45,192 nucleotides of DNA, from positions 1 to 45,192 of the forward strand of contig JAFUAA010000030.1 in NCBI GenBank assembly GCA_017460915.1, written 5' to 3'. Source of the stretch: Bacteroidales bacterium (GTDB taxonomy: Bacteria > Bacteroidota > Bacteroidia > Bacteroidales > F082). The notes beneath the pieces were generated by a model that ran no database searches, was not told the origin of the DNA, and was given only the letters and a program-made list of their open reading frames with translations. This document shows positions 18,018-26,887 of the stretch, piece after piece (position 1 is the first letter of the stretch; each line of letters begins with the position of its first letter). Both the position numbers and the translations under genes were made by a program.

Positions 18018-18136
18018 TCAATTTCTCGTTGGCGCAGCGACACCATGGCGAAGAAGAAGTTGACGAAGGCGATGGAAACGACGAAGCCAATGGCTTCGAT
18101 GGCGGTGAAGAACTTGTTTCTTGACAGGAATTTCAG
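18018..18136 (-). pseudogene. Chimeric N-terminal remnant of an ABC permease
   Basis: The minus strand reads LKFLSRNKFFTAIEAIGFVV then SIAFV followed directly by NFFFAMVSLRQREIE and a stop at 18018. The first part is the N-terminus of the 13130/28186 permease type. The second is the TM2 segment (INFFFAMVPIRLRN) of the 21766 type. The start codon is missing; TAA stands in its place at 18139-18137. The junction falls at ATCGCCTTC plus TCAAC, shared by both parents. From 18140 to 18300 I see only the repeat at 18170 and a GTTGTTGaatt-type leader. Confidence 0.8.
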
Positions 18137-18169
18137 TTAAGCAGATGAGCAAATTCAGTTTACATATTG

Positions 18170-18230
18170 GACGCGAGACACGAGACTTCCGTTTTTCAAG
18201 GAATAAAAGTTCCGCGTCCCGTGTCAAATC
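18170..18230. repeat. GACGCGAGAC/GCGTCCCGTGTC inverted repeat element
   Basis: GACGCGAGACACGAGACTTCC (18170 onward) faces a partly complementary arm with CCGCGTCCCGTGTC (about 18212-18226). It shares its decamer with the cluster at 10610-10643. Confidence 0.5.
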
Positions 18231-18311
18231 ATTATGCAGTTTAATTTTGAACAGTTACTTAGCTGCTCATTGTTGTTGATCGTTGAATTGTTGTTGGCTA
18301 TAGCCAATGGC

Positions 18312-20669
18312 CTATTCATTCCGTAACGACCGCACCGGATTCACCGTGGCCGCCCTCAGGCTCCGCAAGGTGACCACTCCCACCGTGACGGCCAGAACCG
18401 CCAGCAGCGCCAAGGCGAACACCCACCAATGCAAAGGCACCTGATAGGCGAAGCCCTCCAAATAACGCCGCATAATGACGATGCTCAACGGCACAGCAAT
18501 CACGAAGCAGGCCAGCACAATCTTCACGAAACGCGAGTTGAACATCGACAGGATCTGGCCCACCGTGGCGCCGTGCACGCGGCGGATGCCGATTTCCTTG
18601 CGGCGGTGCTCCGTCTCGAACATCACCAAGTCGAACACACCCATCAGCGAGATGACGATGGCCAACACCGTGAACAAATTCACCAACTTGGAAAGACTTT
18701 GCTCATTATTGTATTGGCTCTCAATGGTTTGCGAGAAAGGTTGCACTTCGTATGACATCCCTTCGCCCAAGTCGGGGTCGAGGTCGTTGAGGGTCTTGGT
18801 GATGCGTTCCATCAAGGCGGGGACATCCACGCCGGCCTCAGTGCGGATGAACAGCCTTTGGCAAAGCCGACCTGGATCCTTGCCGGCAACATAAAAGGCA
18901 AACGGCATAATGCTTTGGCGCAGTGAGGCAAAGTTGAAATCCTTGCAGAAGCCAGCCACCCCTACGGGTTGGTCGTGCCATCCTCCAATTTGGTCCTCAA
19001 GAGTGATATTAAACGCATCACGCGCCGCTTCATTGAAGATATACACGCCATCCGACTGCTCGTCGGCTTCGGTGAAATCGCGGCCTTCCACGATGTCAAT
19101 GCCCATAAAACGCAGGAAGTTCCACGAAACGGGATAGACCTGCCAACCGGCTTCTTCGCCACGCACTCGCCGCCCCCAACTCATTCGTGAATCACGCACA
19201 AATGCGCTGTCGCCCCAAGCAATGTCCTTGATGGCGGCATCGGCAAGCAACTGACTCTCAACGGCTTCGCGGTCAGCGGCAAGGTTCCACGACACCTGCG
19301 ACTGCAACAGACATTCCTGATTGAAACCCATTTCGTGGTTCATCATATACAGGCGTTGCTCATGGACGAATATCGCACAGATAATCAGCACGATGGACAC
19401 GGTGAATTGGAAGCCAATCAAGCCAATGCGGAAGGCCTTGCCCTTTTGGGTGGTGCCGAGTGTACCCTTCAGGGCGAAAGCGGGATTGAACGAGGTGGCG
19501 AACAAGGCCGGATAGAGGCTCGCCGCAACGGAAATGAACAAGCCCGAGCCGACAACCAAGGCGACAAGGCCCCAGTTTTGGCTGAAATCGAGCGAGGTGT
19601 CAATCAGCGAAGCCAAAGTGGATTGGTGGAACAGCGTGACTACGGCCACGGCCAAACCCAAGGCGAGGACGACCATCGTCACCGACTCGCCAACGAACGA
19701 CATCACCAATTGGAAACGGCTGCTGCCCAATATCTTGCGCGTGTTGATGTTGCGCAGGCAGACGGGCACCATCGCGAAAAAGAAGTTGATGTAGTTGATG
19801 AAGGCAATGACCACCACGAGAATGGCGATGACGAGCAAGGTCATCGTCGTGGTCTTGTTGCCCGACTTGCCAACGGGGACGCCATCGACGGGGAAAAACA
19901 TATCCGTCAGCAATATCGGAGGAATCCAAGATGTAACCTCATCGTCATTGGCCGCAGGGTTGTTTGCCTCTATCAGAAACTGCCGCCAGAAAGGTTTCGA
20001 AATCTCATCGATTGCATCGGGGTCGGCACCCTTGCGAAGTTTCACGAAGTAATGGGAAGAGAACTCTTTCCAATCGTCGATGAAACGGTCACCATAGTTG
20101 TAAATCATATCGAAAGTGCCGAGGTCGCTGTTGAGAGGCATATCCTTGTAAATAGCCACCACGGTGGCATCGCTCCATACCGTTCCGGCTTCGTACTGGA
20201 AAGCGTCGCCCACTTGCAGCCCGAACCGCTTCGCCGCCGATCCAGAGAGGGCACAGGCTTCGCGCATCCAGTCATCCCAACTGCCAGAGACGAGTTCGAA
20301 GCCGAACACTTCGATGGTTGGCAGCGTGAAACGCGCCATTGCAGCCTCAACCAGCGGCTGGTCGCTGCCCAGACGAATGTTCCGATATTCGCCATCAAGG
20401 TCGGCATAGCCACCCACTTCGATGTCGGGCGAATTGGCGACCACTGCTTCGCCGATGGGGCGGCTGAGAAAAGGCATATACCCAGTATATCCTTTTGCTT
20501 TCTGTGCAAGGCAATAGATGCGATCGCTGTCCTTGAGTGCCTTGTTGTAGGTGAGGTCGTGGCGCACCTACACGAGGATGATATAGAGCGCGGCGAAGGC
20601 GGCGGTGAGACCAAGCACATTGAGCACCGACGACGCGAAGGTGGTTTTTCCTTTTTTGAATAATCGCAT
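18312..20669 (-). pseudogene. FtsX/MacB-like ABC permease with an early amber codon
   Basis: The family start is ATG 20669 (MRLFKKGKTT), matching the paralogue at 24183. TAG at 20570-20568 replaces the Gln of LYIILVQVRHDL, at about codon 34, inside or just after the first membrane helix. The rest (751 residues) is open to 18312 and has the full double-domain layout: NFFFAMVPVCLRNINTRKIL after TM2, the central TM3-TM5 block, a second periplasmic domain, and RRKEIGIRRVHGATVGQILS near the C-terminus. A GTG follows the stop, so a truncated product lacking TM1 is possible in principle. The last part is roughly 90% identical in DNA to the 21766 gene, so this is a recent duplicate. Confidence 0.85.
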
Positions 20670-20749
20670 TGTTGTTGAATTGTTGATTAACCACGTTGAA
20701 TTTTCGATTTGTTGAATTGTTGTTGACTATGGCCAATAGCCTATGACTA

Positions 20750-20798
20750 TGGCAGCTTCATTAGAAGGGAGAGTTTCCAACCTGGGTTGAAGCGGCCA
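20750..20798. repeat. Dispersed inverted-repeat element, copy 1
   Basis: TGGCAGCTTCA (20750-20760) faces TTGAAGCGGCCA (20787-20798) across about 26 nt. Related copies lie at 30583-30632 and 41037-41087. Flanks on both sides are runs of ATGGCCAATAGCC-like words. Confidence 0.7.
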
Positions 20799-20825
20799 TA
20801 GTCATTAGCCATAAGCCATCGGTCA

Positions 20826-21509
20826 TCAAAGTTGCGACAGTACTTCCTCCACGACTTTACCGTCGAAGAGGTTGATGATGCGGTCGGCGTAGCCGGCGTC
20901 GCGCTGCGAGTGGGTCACCATCACGATGGTGGTGCCTTCCTTGTGGAGGTCGGTGAGCAGGTCCATCACCTCGCGGCCGTTTTTCGAATCGAGGTTACCC
21001 GTAGGCTCGTCGGCGAGGATGAGCTTCGGGTTGGCGACCACGGCACGGGCGATGGCCACGCGCTGCTGCTGACCACCGCTCAACTGCTGCGGGAAGTGGT
21101 CCTTGCGGTGACGGATGTCCATACGCCCCAAGATGGCATCGACACGCTCCCTACGCTCGGCGGCGGGGATGTTCATATAGCGCAGCGGCAGTTCGATGTT
21201 CTCGTACACATTCAACTCGTCGATGAGGTTGAAGCTTTGGAACACAAAGCCGATGTTACCCTTGCGGAACTGGGTGCGGTCCTTCTCCTTGAGGTCGCCG
21301 ACCTGCTGCCCGAGCAGTTCGTAGTTGCCCGAGGTGGGGTTGTCCAAAAGGCCGAGGATGTTGAGCAAAGTGGACTTGCCGCAGCCCGAGGGGCCCATAA
21401 TGGCGACAAACTCGCCTTCGTTGATTTCGAACGAAACACCGTTCAGTGCAGTGGTTTCGATTTCTTCCGTGCGGAAGACCTTTTCTAGATTTTCTGTTTT
21501 GATCATCAT
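20826..21509 (-). CDS. ABC transporter ATP-binding protein (MacB/LolD-like)
   Basis: This 227-residue stand-alone ATPase has Walker [10 protein letters not shown] (39-47), the Q loop (VFQSFNL), the ABC signature LSGGQQQ (143-149), Walker B LILADE (163-168) with D loop GNLDS, and the H loop VTHSQ. Length and motifs match the LolD/MacB/FtsE group. It is the only ABC ATPase in the efflux locus, so it presumably energises every intact permease here (21766, 24196, 28186) by mechanotransmission from the cytoplasmic face. It lies between two closely related permeases, separated from each by repeat-containing gaps. Confidence 0.95.
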   Translation of the reverse strand: MMIKTENLEKVFRTEEIETTALNGVSFEINEGEFVAIMGPSGCGKSTLLNILGLLDNPTSGNYELLGQQVGDLKEKDRTQFRKGNIGFVFQSFNLIDELNVYENIELPLRYMNIPAAERRERVDAILGRMDIRHRKDHFPQQLSGGQQQRVAIARAVVANPKLILADEPTGNLDSKNGREVMDLLTDLHKEGTTIVMVTHSQRDAGYADRIINLFDGKVVEEVLSQL

Positions 21510-21574
21510 AGCTTTAAGATTTTAATTGTTTAACTTGTTGTTTATTGGTATTAGTATGATTTGTTGCTTTTTGA

Positions 21575-21765
21575 TGGAGCAGGGGTTGACACCGCCTGCT
21601 TATTTGCTGTCGCCCCTTCGGGGCTGATCGATGCCCGACCCAAGCTACGACCCAAACCTTGCGCCGCTTTGCGCTTCCCCCTCTGAGAGGGGGGCAGGGG
21701 GGGGAGAGTCCGAAGACCCGCTTCGCGCCATTCCAAATTCTGCATTCATCATTCCTCATTTTTCA
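21575..21765. repeat. Composite intergenic repeat, copy 1
   Basis: This gap between the ATPase and the 21766 permease contains, in order, GGGGTTGACACCGCCTGC, GTCGCCCC-TTCGGGGCTGA, CCCAAACCTTGCG, a CCCCTCTGAG/GGGGGGCAGGGG segment, and GAGTCCGAAGACCCGCTTCG with CGCCATTC. The same blocks in the same order recur at about 26705-26850. Confidence 0.7.
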
Positions 21766-24183
21766 TCATTCATTCCGTAACGATTTCTCTGGATTCACCG
21801 TTGCCGCACGCAGGCTCCGCAAGGTGACCACGCCCACCGTGACGGCCAGAACCGCCAGCAGTGCCAAGGCGAACACCCACCAATGCAACGGAACACTGTA
21901 GGCGAAGCCCTCCAGATAGCGCTTCATAATGACCACGCTCAATGGCACGGCAATCACAAAGCAAGCCAGCACAATCTTCACGAAACGGGAGTTGAACATT
22001 GACAGAATCTGCCCCACCGTGGCGCCATGCACGCGGCGGATGCCGATTTCCTTGCGGCGGTGCTCCGTCTCGAACATCACCAAGCCGAACACGCCCATCA
22101 GCGAGATGACGATGGCCAGCAGCGTGAACAAAGTCACCAACTTGGAGAGGTTTTGTTCTTTCTTGTATTGGCTTTGCAGCGTTTGGTCGAAAAGCTGCAC
22201 GTCGTAATCCTCGGCGGCGATGTCGGGGTCCAACTCGTTCAAGATGGTTTGGATGCGCTTCATCACGGCGGGAACGTCAACGCCAGCCTCGGTGCGGACA
22301 AAAAGCTGCATGCAAGGCCGCCACGGTTTCTTGCCGAAGACATACAAGGCAAACGGCCCAATCTCGTTGCGCAAGGCGGAATAGTTGAAGTCCTTGCAAA
22401 TCCCTGCCACCTCGGCCAAACCGTTGGTATGACCCTGAATCTGGTCGCCCAAATGAATGTCATACATCTTCTGAGCCGTCTCGTTGAGAATGTACACGCC
22501 ATTTTCCGATTGCTCGTCGGAAGGGGTGAAATCGCGCCCCTCGGCCAATTCGATGCCCATGAAATCCAAGAAGTTCCACGAAACGGGATAGCATTGCCAA
22601 TGCACCTTGCCGCCCTTGAAATCACGGTTCCAGCCCATGCGCTCGTCCTTGATAAACGGACCGTCGCCCCAAGCCAGGTCCTTGATGGCGGCATCGGCCT
22701 TGAGACGGTTTTCGGCAGCTTCGTGTTCCAAGTAGCCTAATTTCGCCGTGGTCATCACCGTGAGCAGTTGTTCCTTGTCGAAGCCCATGTTGCGGTTGAG
22801 CATGAACTGGCACTGCTCGCGAATGAATATCGCGCAGATAATCAGCACAATGGACACGGTGAACTGCAAGCCAATCAAGCCGATGCGGAAGGCCTTTCCC
22901 TTTTGGGTGGTGCCCAATGTACCCTTCAAAGCGAAAGCGGGATTGAACGAGGTGGCGAACAAGGCCGGATAGAGGCTAGCCGCAACGGAGACCAACAAGC
23001 CCGAGCCGACGGTCAAGGCGACGAGGACCCAGTTTTGGTTGAAATCCAAGGTGGTGTCAATCAGCGAGGCCAAGGTGGACTGCCTGAACAGCGTCACGGC
23101 GGCCACGGCCAAACCAAAGGCGAGGACGACCATCGTCACCGACTCGCCCACAAACGACATCACCAACTCGAAACGGCTGCTGCCCAAGATCTTGCGCGTG
23201 TTGACGTTGCGCAGGCGTATCGGCACCATCGCGAAGAAAAAGTTGATGTAGTTGATGAAGGCGATGACGACCACTGCAATGGCGATGGACAGAAGGGTCA
23301 TCGTCGTGGTGCGGTTGCCCGTCTTGCCCGATGCGTTGATGTTAGGGGCGAAATACATGTCGGTGAGTTTCATCAGGTGGAGTTTGATGTTGCTGATGGC
23401 CTCGTCCCATTGGGCCAATTCCTCCTCCGAAAGCGAAGTGGGGTCAACGCCGTTCATGCGCATATTAGCCTCCTTCATGGCAGGTTTGGCGGCCTCGTCG
23501 AAAGCCTTGGGGTCAGCGCCTTCGCGGAGTTTCACGAAATAGTTGTAGCCCCATTCACTCCAATTCTCCAAGCCCTCTTTGCCGATGTTGTAGAACAAAT
23601 CGAAAGTGGCGCAGTCGCTGTTGGCGGGCATGTCCTTATAGATGGCGACGATGTTGGCGTCTTCAATCGAGATGCCGCGCCAGTCCTGCTTGCGCAGCTT
23701 GGCCACATCGCCCACCTGCACGCCGAGGCGCAGGGCCGCCGATTCCGAGATGGCGTAGGTGATGCCGTTGATCCAGTCGTCCCAGTTGCCAGCGACGAGT
23801 TCGATGCCGAACACATCCCTGCCGCCCTCGCTGAAGGCCCCGATTCTGACGCTCATCTGCCGATTGTCTTCGAGGATGATGTGGGCGGTCGCGCAGTTCT
23901 TGCCCACATAGGCGCAGCCGCCAGCCTCCACATCGGGCGAAGCCGCTATCACCGCCTCGGAAATCGGGCGGCAAATCCAACTTGATGCGCCATAGTCGGC
24001 AAACTGGTCGCCGACCATCATACAATAAATTCGTTCGCTGTCCTTGAGCGCCTTGTTGTAGGACAGGTCGTGGCGCACTTGCACGAGGATGATGTAAAGC
24101 GCCGCAAAGGCGGCGGTGAGACCGAGCACATTGAGCACCGACGACGCAAGCGTGGTTTTCCCTTTTTTGAATAGTCGAGTCAT
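21766..24183 (-). CDS. FtsX/MacB-like ABC transporter permease (805 aa)
   Basis: The protein starts MTRLFKKGKTTLASSVLNVL with TM1 (LGLTAAFAALYIILV), followed by the conserved VRHDLSYNKALKDSERIY and a large periplasmic domain. A central membrane block (LLSIAIAVVVIAFINYINFF, RKILGSSRFELVMSFVGESV and two more helices) leads to another start-like helix and a second periplasmic domain. The C-terminal three-helix unit has RRKEIGIRRVHGATVGQILS and ends PEKSLRNE. This double MacB_PCD-FtsX layout is typical of Bacteroidota multi-permease efflux loci. It is intact and very close to the broken 18312-20669 copy. The periplasmic parts differ most between the two. Substrate unknown. Confidence 0.93.
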   Translation of the reverse strand: MTRLFKKGKTTLASSVLNVLGLTAAFAALYIILVQVRHDLSYNKALKDSERIYCMMVGDQFADYGASSWICRPISEAVIAASPDVEAGGCAYVGKNCATAHIILEDNRQMSVRIGAFSEGGRDVFGIELVAGNWDDWINGITYAISESAALRLGVQVGDVAKLRKQDWRGISIEDANIVAIYKDMPANSDCATFDLFYNIGKEGLENWSEWGYNYFVKLREGADPKAFDEAAKPAMKEANMRMNGVDPTSLSEEELAQWDEAISNIKLHLMKLTDMYFAPNINASGKTGNRTTTMTLLSIAIAVVVIAFINYINFFFAMVPIRLRNVNTRKILGSSRFELVMSFVGESVTMVVLAFGLAVAAVTLFRQSTLASLIDTTLDFNQNWVLVALTVGSGLLVSVAASLYPALFATSFNPAFALKGTLGTTQKGKAFRIGLIGLQFTVSIVLIICAIFIREQCQFMLNRNMGFDKEQLLTVMTTAKLGYLEHEAAENRLKADAAIKDLAWGDGPFIKDERMGWNRDFKGGKVHWQCYPVSWNFLDFMGIELAEGRDFTPSDEQSENGVYILNETAQKMYDIHLGDQIQGHTNGLAEVAGICKDFNYSALRNEIGPFALYVFGKKPWRPCMQLFVRTEAGVDVPAVMKRIQTILNELDPDIAAEDYDVQLFDQTLQSQYKKEQNLSKLVTLFTLLAIVISLMGVFGLVMFETEHRRKEIGIRRVHGATVGQILSMFNSRFVKIVLACFVIAVPLSVVIMKRYLEGFAYSVPLHWWVFALALLAVLAVTVGVVTLRSLRAATVNPEKSLRNE

Positions 24184-24195
24184 AACTGCTGATTT

Positions 24196-26538
24196 TTAAT
24201 TGTTCTTCAATGATTTCACTGGATTCATCCGCGCGATGCGCTCGCTGCAAAGCACCACCACGACCGTCACGACGAGAAGGACAGCCACGGCACCAATGAT
24301 GAAATAGAGCGGCGACAAGGCGATGCGCTCGGCAAACTGCTCCAGCCATTTGTGGGCCGCAAAGTAGGTAGCCACGCAAGCCAGCACCGCCATCACCGAG
24401 GCGAACTTCAGCACATCGGAAACGAACACCTTGAGGACATCGGCCGCCGTCGCACCATTGATTTTGCGGATGGCCATCTCCTTGCTCCTTCGGTTCGACT
24501 CGTCGCGGACAAAGCCAATAAGCCCCACCACGGCAATCAGCAGGGCGAAGATGGAGCCGATGGCCACGGTGTTGCGCATCTTGCGGTTGCCGTCGTAGGC
24601 CGAACTCATTTTGTCGGCGTAGGCGTGCAACTGCACCTCTTTCCCGTCAAGGGCTTCGGAAACGACAGCGGTCAGTTTTGCCATCGTGGTCTCGTCCATT
24701 TTGTTCACCTTGAATAGGATATGCGGCATAAAGGACACGCCGTCGTCCAAACTGCCGTAAAAACGCACGCTCGGGCGGGTGTCCATACTCACGAGGCTGC
24801 CGATACGGATGTCGCGATAGACGCCAGTGATGGTGAAAGGGAAAAGTCCCATTCCGTCCCTGCCGTGACCAGTTATCTGCACCTGCTTCCCCACCGCGCC
24901 GTCGCTCCAGTCGGCGAAGTCGGCCATCCGTTTCACGAAACTCTCGCTCACCACCAATTCAGTGGAATCGGCGGGCGCGCGACCGTCCACAAACTCCATC
25001 CCAAAAAGGTCGTAGAAACCCGTCGTGGCTTCGTATTGGTCGGCCACATTGAACAGTTCGCGGTCGTCGCCGGGCAGATAGACATTGTCGCCACTCGCGC
25101 GTTGATAAGGCAGGTCATAACTCGCAGCGATATGCGTCACCTTCGGCACTTGCCCAAGGGCATCCACCACACGCTGTTGGGCAGCTTGGTTTCTGTCGTA
25201 CATATCCACAAACAGCACATTCTCATAATCGTAGCCTGGGTCGTCGTTCATCATTCGCCGATATTGCGAGGCAATCACCAGCAGCATCGACACGATGAAG
25301 ACATTGATGAACACCTGAACGCCAAGCAGTCCGATTTTCCAGCGACGCGAGTTCTCGGTGTAGTTGCGGAACGCCACCGAAACGGGAATGCGCATAAAGA
25401 GTTGCGTGGGCACAAAGACCGAAACGAGCAACACGAAGAGCAGCACCGCCCCGATGACCCACAGGCTTTGCGGGACGAGCAAATCCTCAAACGGCACGGC
25501 CACCAACTGCTCGATGAGGCCACGCGCGGCAAAGATGATGGCCGCCGACAACGCCAAGGCCAACAGCAGGTGCATCGAGGCCTCGCGCGCCAACAAGGTA
25601 TGGATGTTGAACGCACTCGCGCCATAGCACTTGCGCACCCCGATTTCCTTCGCCCGCCGCACCATCGACGAGATGACAACGAGGACATAGTTCAGCAAAC
25701 TAATGAGAATCAACAGTGTAGCCACAATCGTAAGCAAAAGCACCATCGAGCGCACCGAAGTGTCTTCCAAGTGAGACTTGCCGAAAAGCGAAAGATAATA
25801 CTTCAGGCTCATTCCATTCTCTTCCCACTCCTCCAAAGGCTGATGTGCCTCCTGCATCTTGCGGATGGCGACATCAAGCAATTGAGGGTCAACGCCTTGC
25901 TGCAATTTCACGAAAGCCTTGTAACGGTCGTTGCCGTTCCAGTTTTCGGTGCTGGTTTTGGAGTAACTCACCATCGACAGCAGCATATCGGCATCGAAAG
26001 AGCCGTTTTTCGGGAAGTCCTTGAACACGCCTTCGATGGTCATTTTCAACTCGGGGACATCTTCGTTGCAGATGGTTCTGCCGATGCATTCCTCCACGCC
26101 GCCGAGTTTGTTGGCGAAGGATTCCGACACCATCAGGCACAGCGGCTTGGCAAGCACCGTGGCGGGGTCGCCGACCAAGATGGGCTGGTCGAAGACCTTG
26201 AAGAAACACGAGTCGGCCAAACGGAAATTGCCCGTGATGACACGGCCATCTTCGTCCAAATAACGGTCGTTGCTGAAATAAAAAGTGATGCGCGTGGCTT
26301 CCTCCACGCCTGGCACCTCGGCCTTGAAGCCCGGGGCCACCGCGCCGCTCACTTGTGGGAAGTCATGGGCCTCGCCTTGCCGTTCATAGTTCGTTTTGAT
26401 GCAGTAGATGCGATCCACATCCTTGTAGAAACTATCGTAGGACAATTCAAAGCACGCCTTGGCAATCAGCACAATGCCGATGGCGAGACCTATCCCGAGG
26501 GAGAGGATTTTGCTGAGGTTATCGGTTAATTTGTTCAT
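24196..26538 (-). CDS. FtsX/MacB-like ABC transporter permease (780 aa)
   Basis: It starts MNKLTDNLSKILSLGIGLAI with TM1, then ELSYDSFYKDVDRIYCIKTN as the periplasmic start. Central helices surround VVISSMVRRAKEIGVRKCYG, and a second half ends with SNRRSKEMAIRKINGATAAD and IARMNPVKSLKNN. It is the most divergent of the intact permeases in the locus. Its stop lies 12 nt from the start of the 21766 gene, so the two are co-transcribed and may form a hetero-permease pair with the single ATPase; that pairing is inference. About 315 nt of repeat-rich sequence separates it from the adaptor gene upstream. Confidence 0.93.
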   Translation of the reverse strand: MNKLTDNLSKILSLGIGLAIGIVLIAKACFELSYDSFYKDVDRIYCIKTNYERQGEAHDFPQVSGAVAPGFKAEVPGVEEATRITFYFSNDRYLDEDGRVITGNFRLADSCFFKVFDQPILVGDPATVLAKPLCLMVSESFANKLGGVEECIGRTICNEDVPELKMTIEGVFKDFPKNGSFDADMLLSMVSYSKTSTENWNGNDRYKAFVKLQQGVDPQLLDVAIRKMQEAHQPLEEWEENGMSLKYYLSLFGKSHLEDTSVRSMVLLLTIVATLLILISLLNYVLVVISSMVRRAKEIGVRKCYGASAFNIHTLLAREASMHLLLALALSAAIIFAARGLIEQLVAVPFEDLLVPQSLWVIGAVLLFVLLVSVFVPTQLFMRIPVSVAFRNYTENSRRWKIGLLGVQVFINVFIVSMLLVIASQYRRMMNDDPGYDYENVLFVDMYDRNQAAQQRVVDALGQVPKVTHIAASYDLPYQRASGDNVYLPGDDRELFNVADQYEATTGFYDLFGMEFVDGRAPADSTELVVSESFVKRMADFADWSDGAVGKQVQITGHGRDGMGLFPFTITGVYRDIRIGSLVSMDTRPSVRFYGSLDDGVSFMPHILFKVNKMDETTMAKLTAVVSEALDGKEVQLHAYADKMSSAYDGNRKMRNTVAIGSIFALLIAVVGLIGFVRDESNRRSKEMAIRKINGATAADVLKVFVSDVLKFASVMAVLACVATYFAAHKWLEQFAERIALSPLYFIIGAVAVLLVVTVVVVLCSERIARMNPVKSLKNN

Positions 26539-26572
26539 ATCTGTTTAATTGTGATTCGTTTAATTGTTTAAT

Positions 26573-26885
26573 TGTTTTGCCTGCCGGGGTCTTCAGACTC
26601 GCCCGCCCTTTGGGCATCCCCTCTGATTGCCGCGCTTTGCTCGCAATGACAGGGGGAAACCTGCCGGACGCGGGCCTGCCGGGGTTGGCGTACCCGATGC
26701 TGGCAGGGGTTGACACCGCCTGCCTAATATCCGTCGCCCCTACGGGGCTGAGCCTGCCGGACGCAAATCCAGGCCCAAACCCTGCGTCGCTTTGCGCGTC
26801 CCCCTCTGAGGGGGGGCAGGGGTGAGTCCGAAGACCCGCTTCGCGCCATTCTACATTCTACATTCCACATTCAACATTCCGCATT
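26573..26885. repeat. Gene-free gap with composite intergenic repeat, copy 2
   Basis: This gap holds no gene. The stretch 26705-26850 repeats the block order of 21575-21750 (GGGGTTGACACCGCCTGC, GTCGCCCC-TACGGGGCTGA, CCCAAACCCTGCG, CCCTCTGAGGGGG, GAGTCCGAAGACCCGCTTCG). Before it stand several CCTGCCGG(A/G) words (26580, 26660, 26686, 26754). At the end are degenerate CATTCTACATTC-type short repeats. Confidence 0.7.
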
Positions 26886-26887
26886 CA

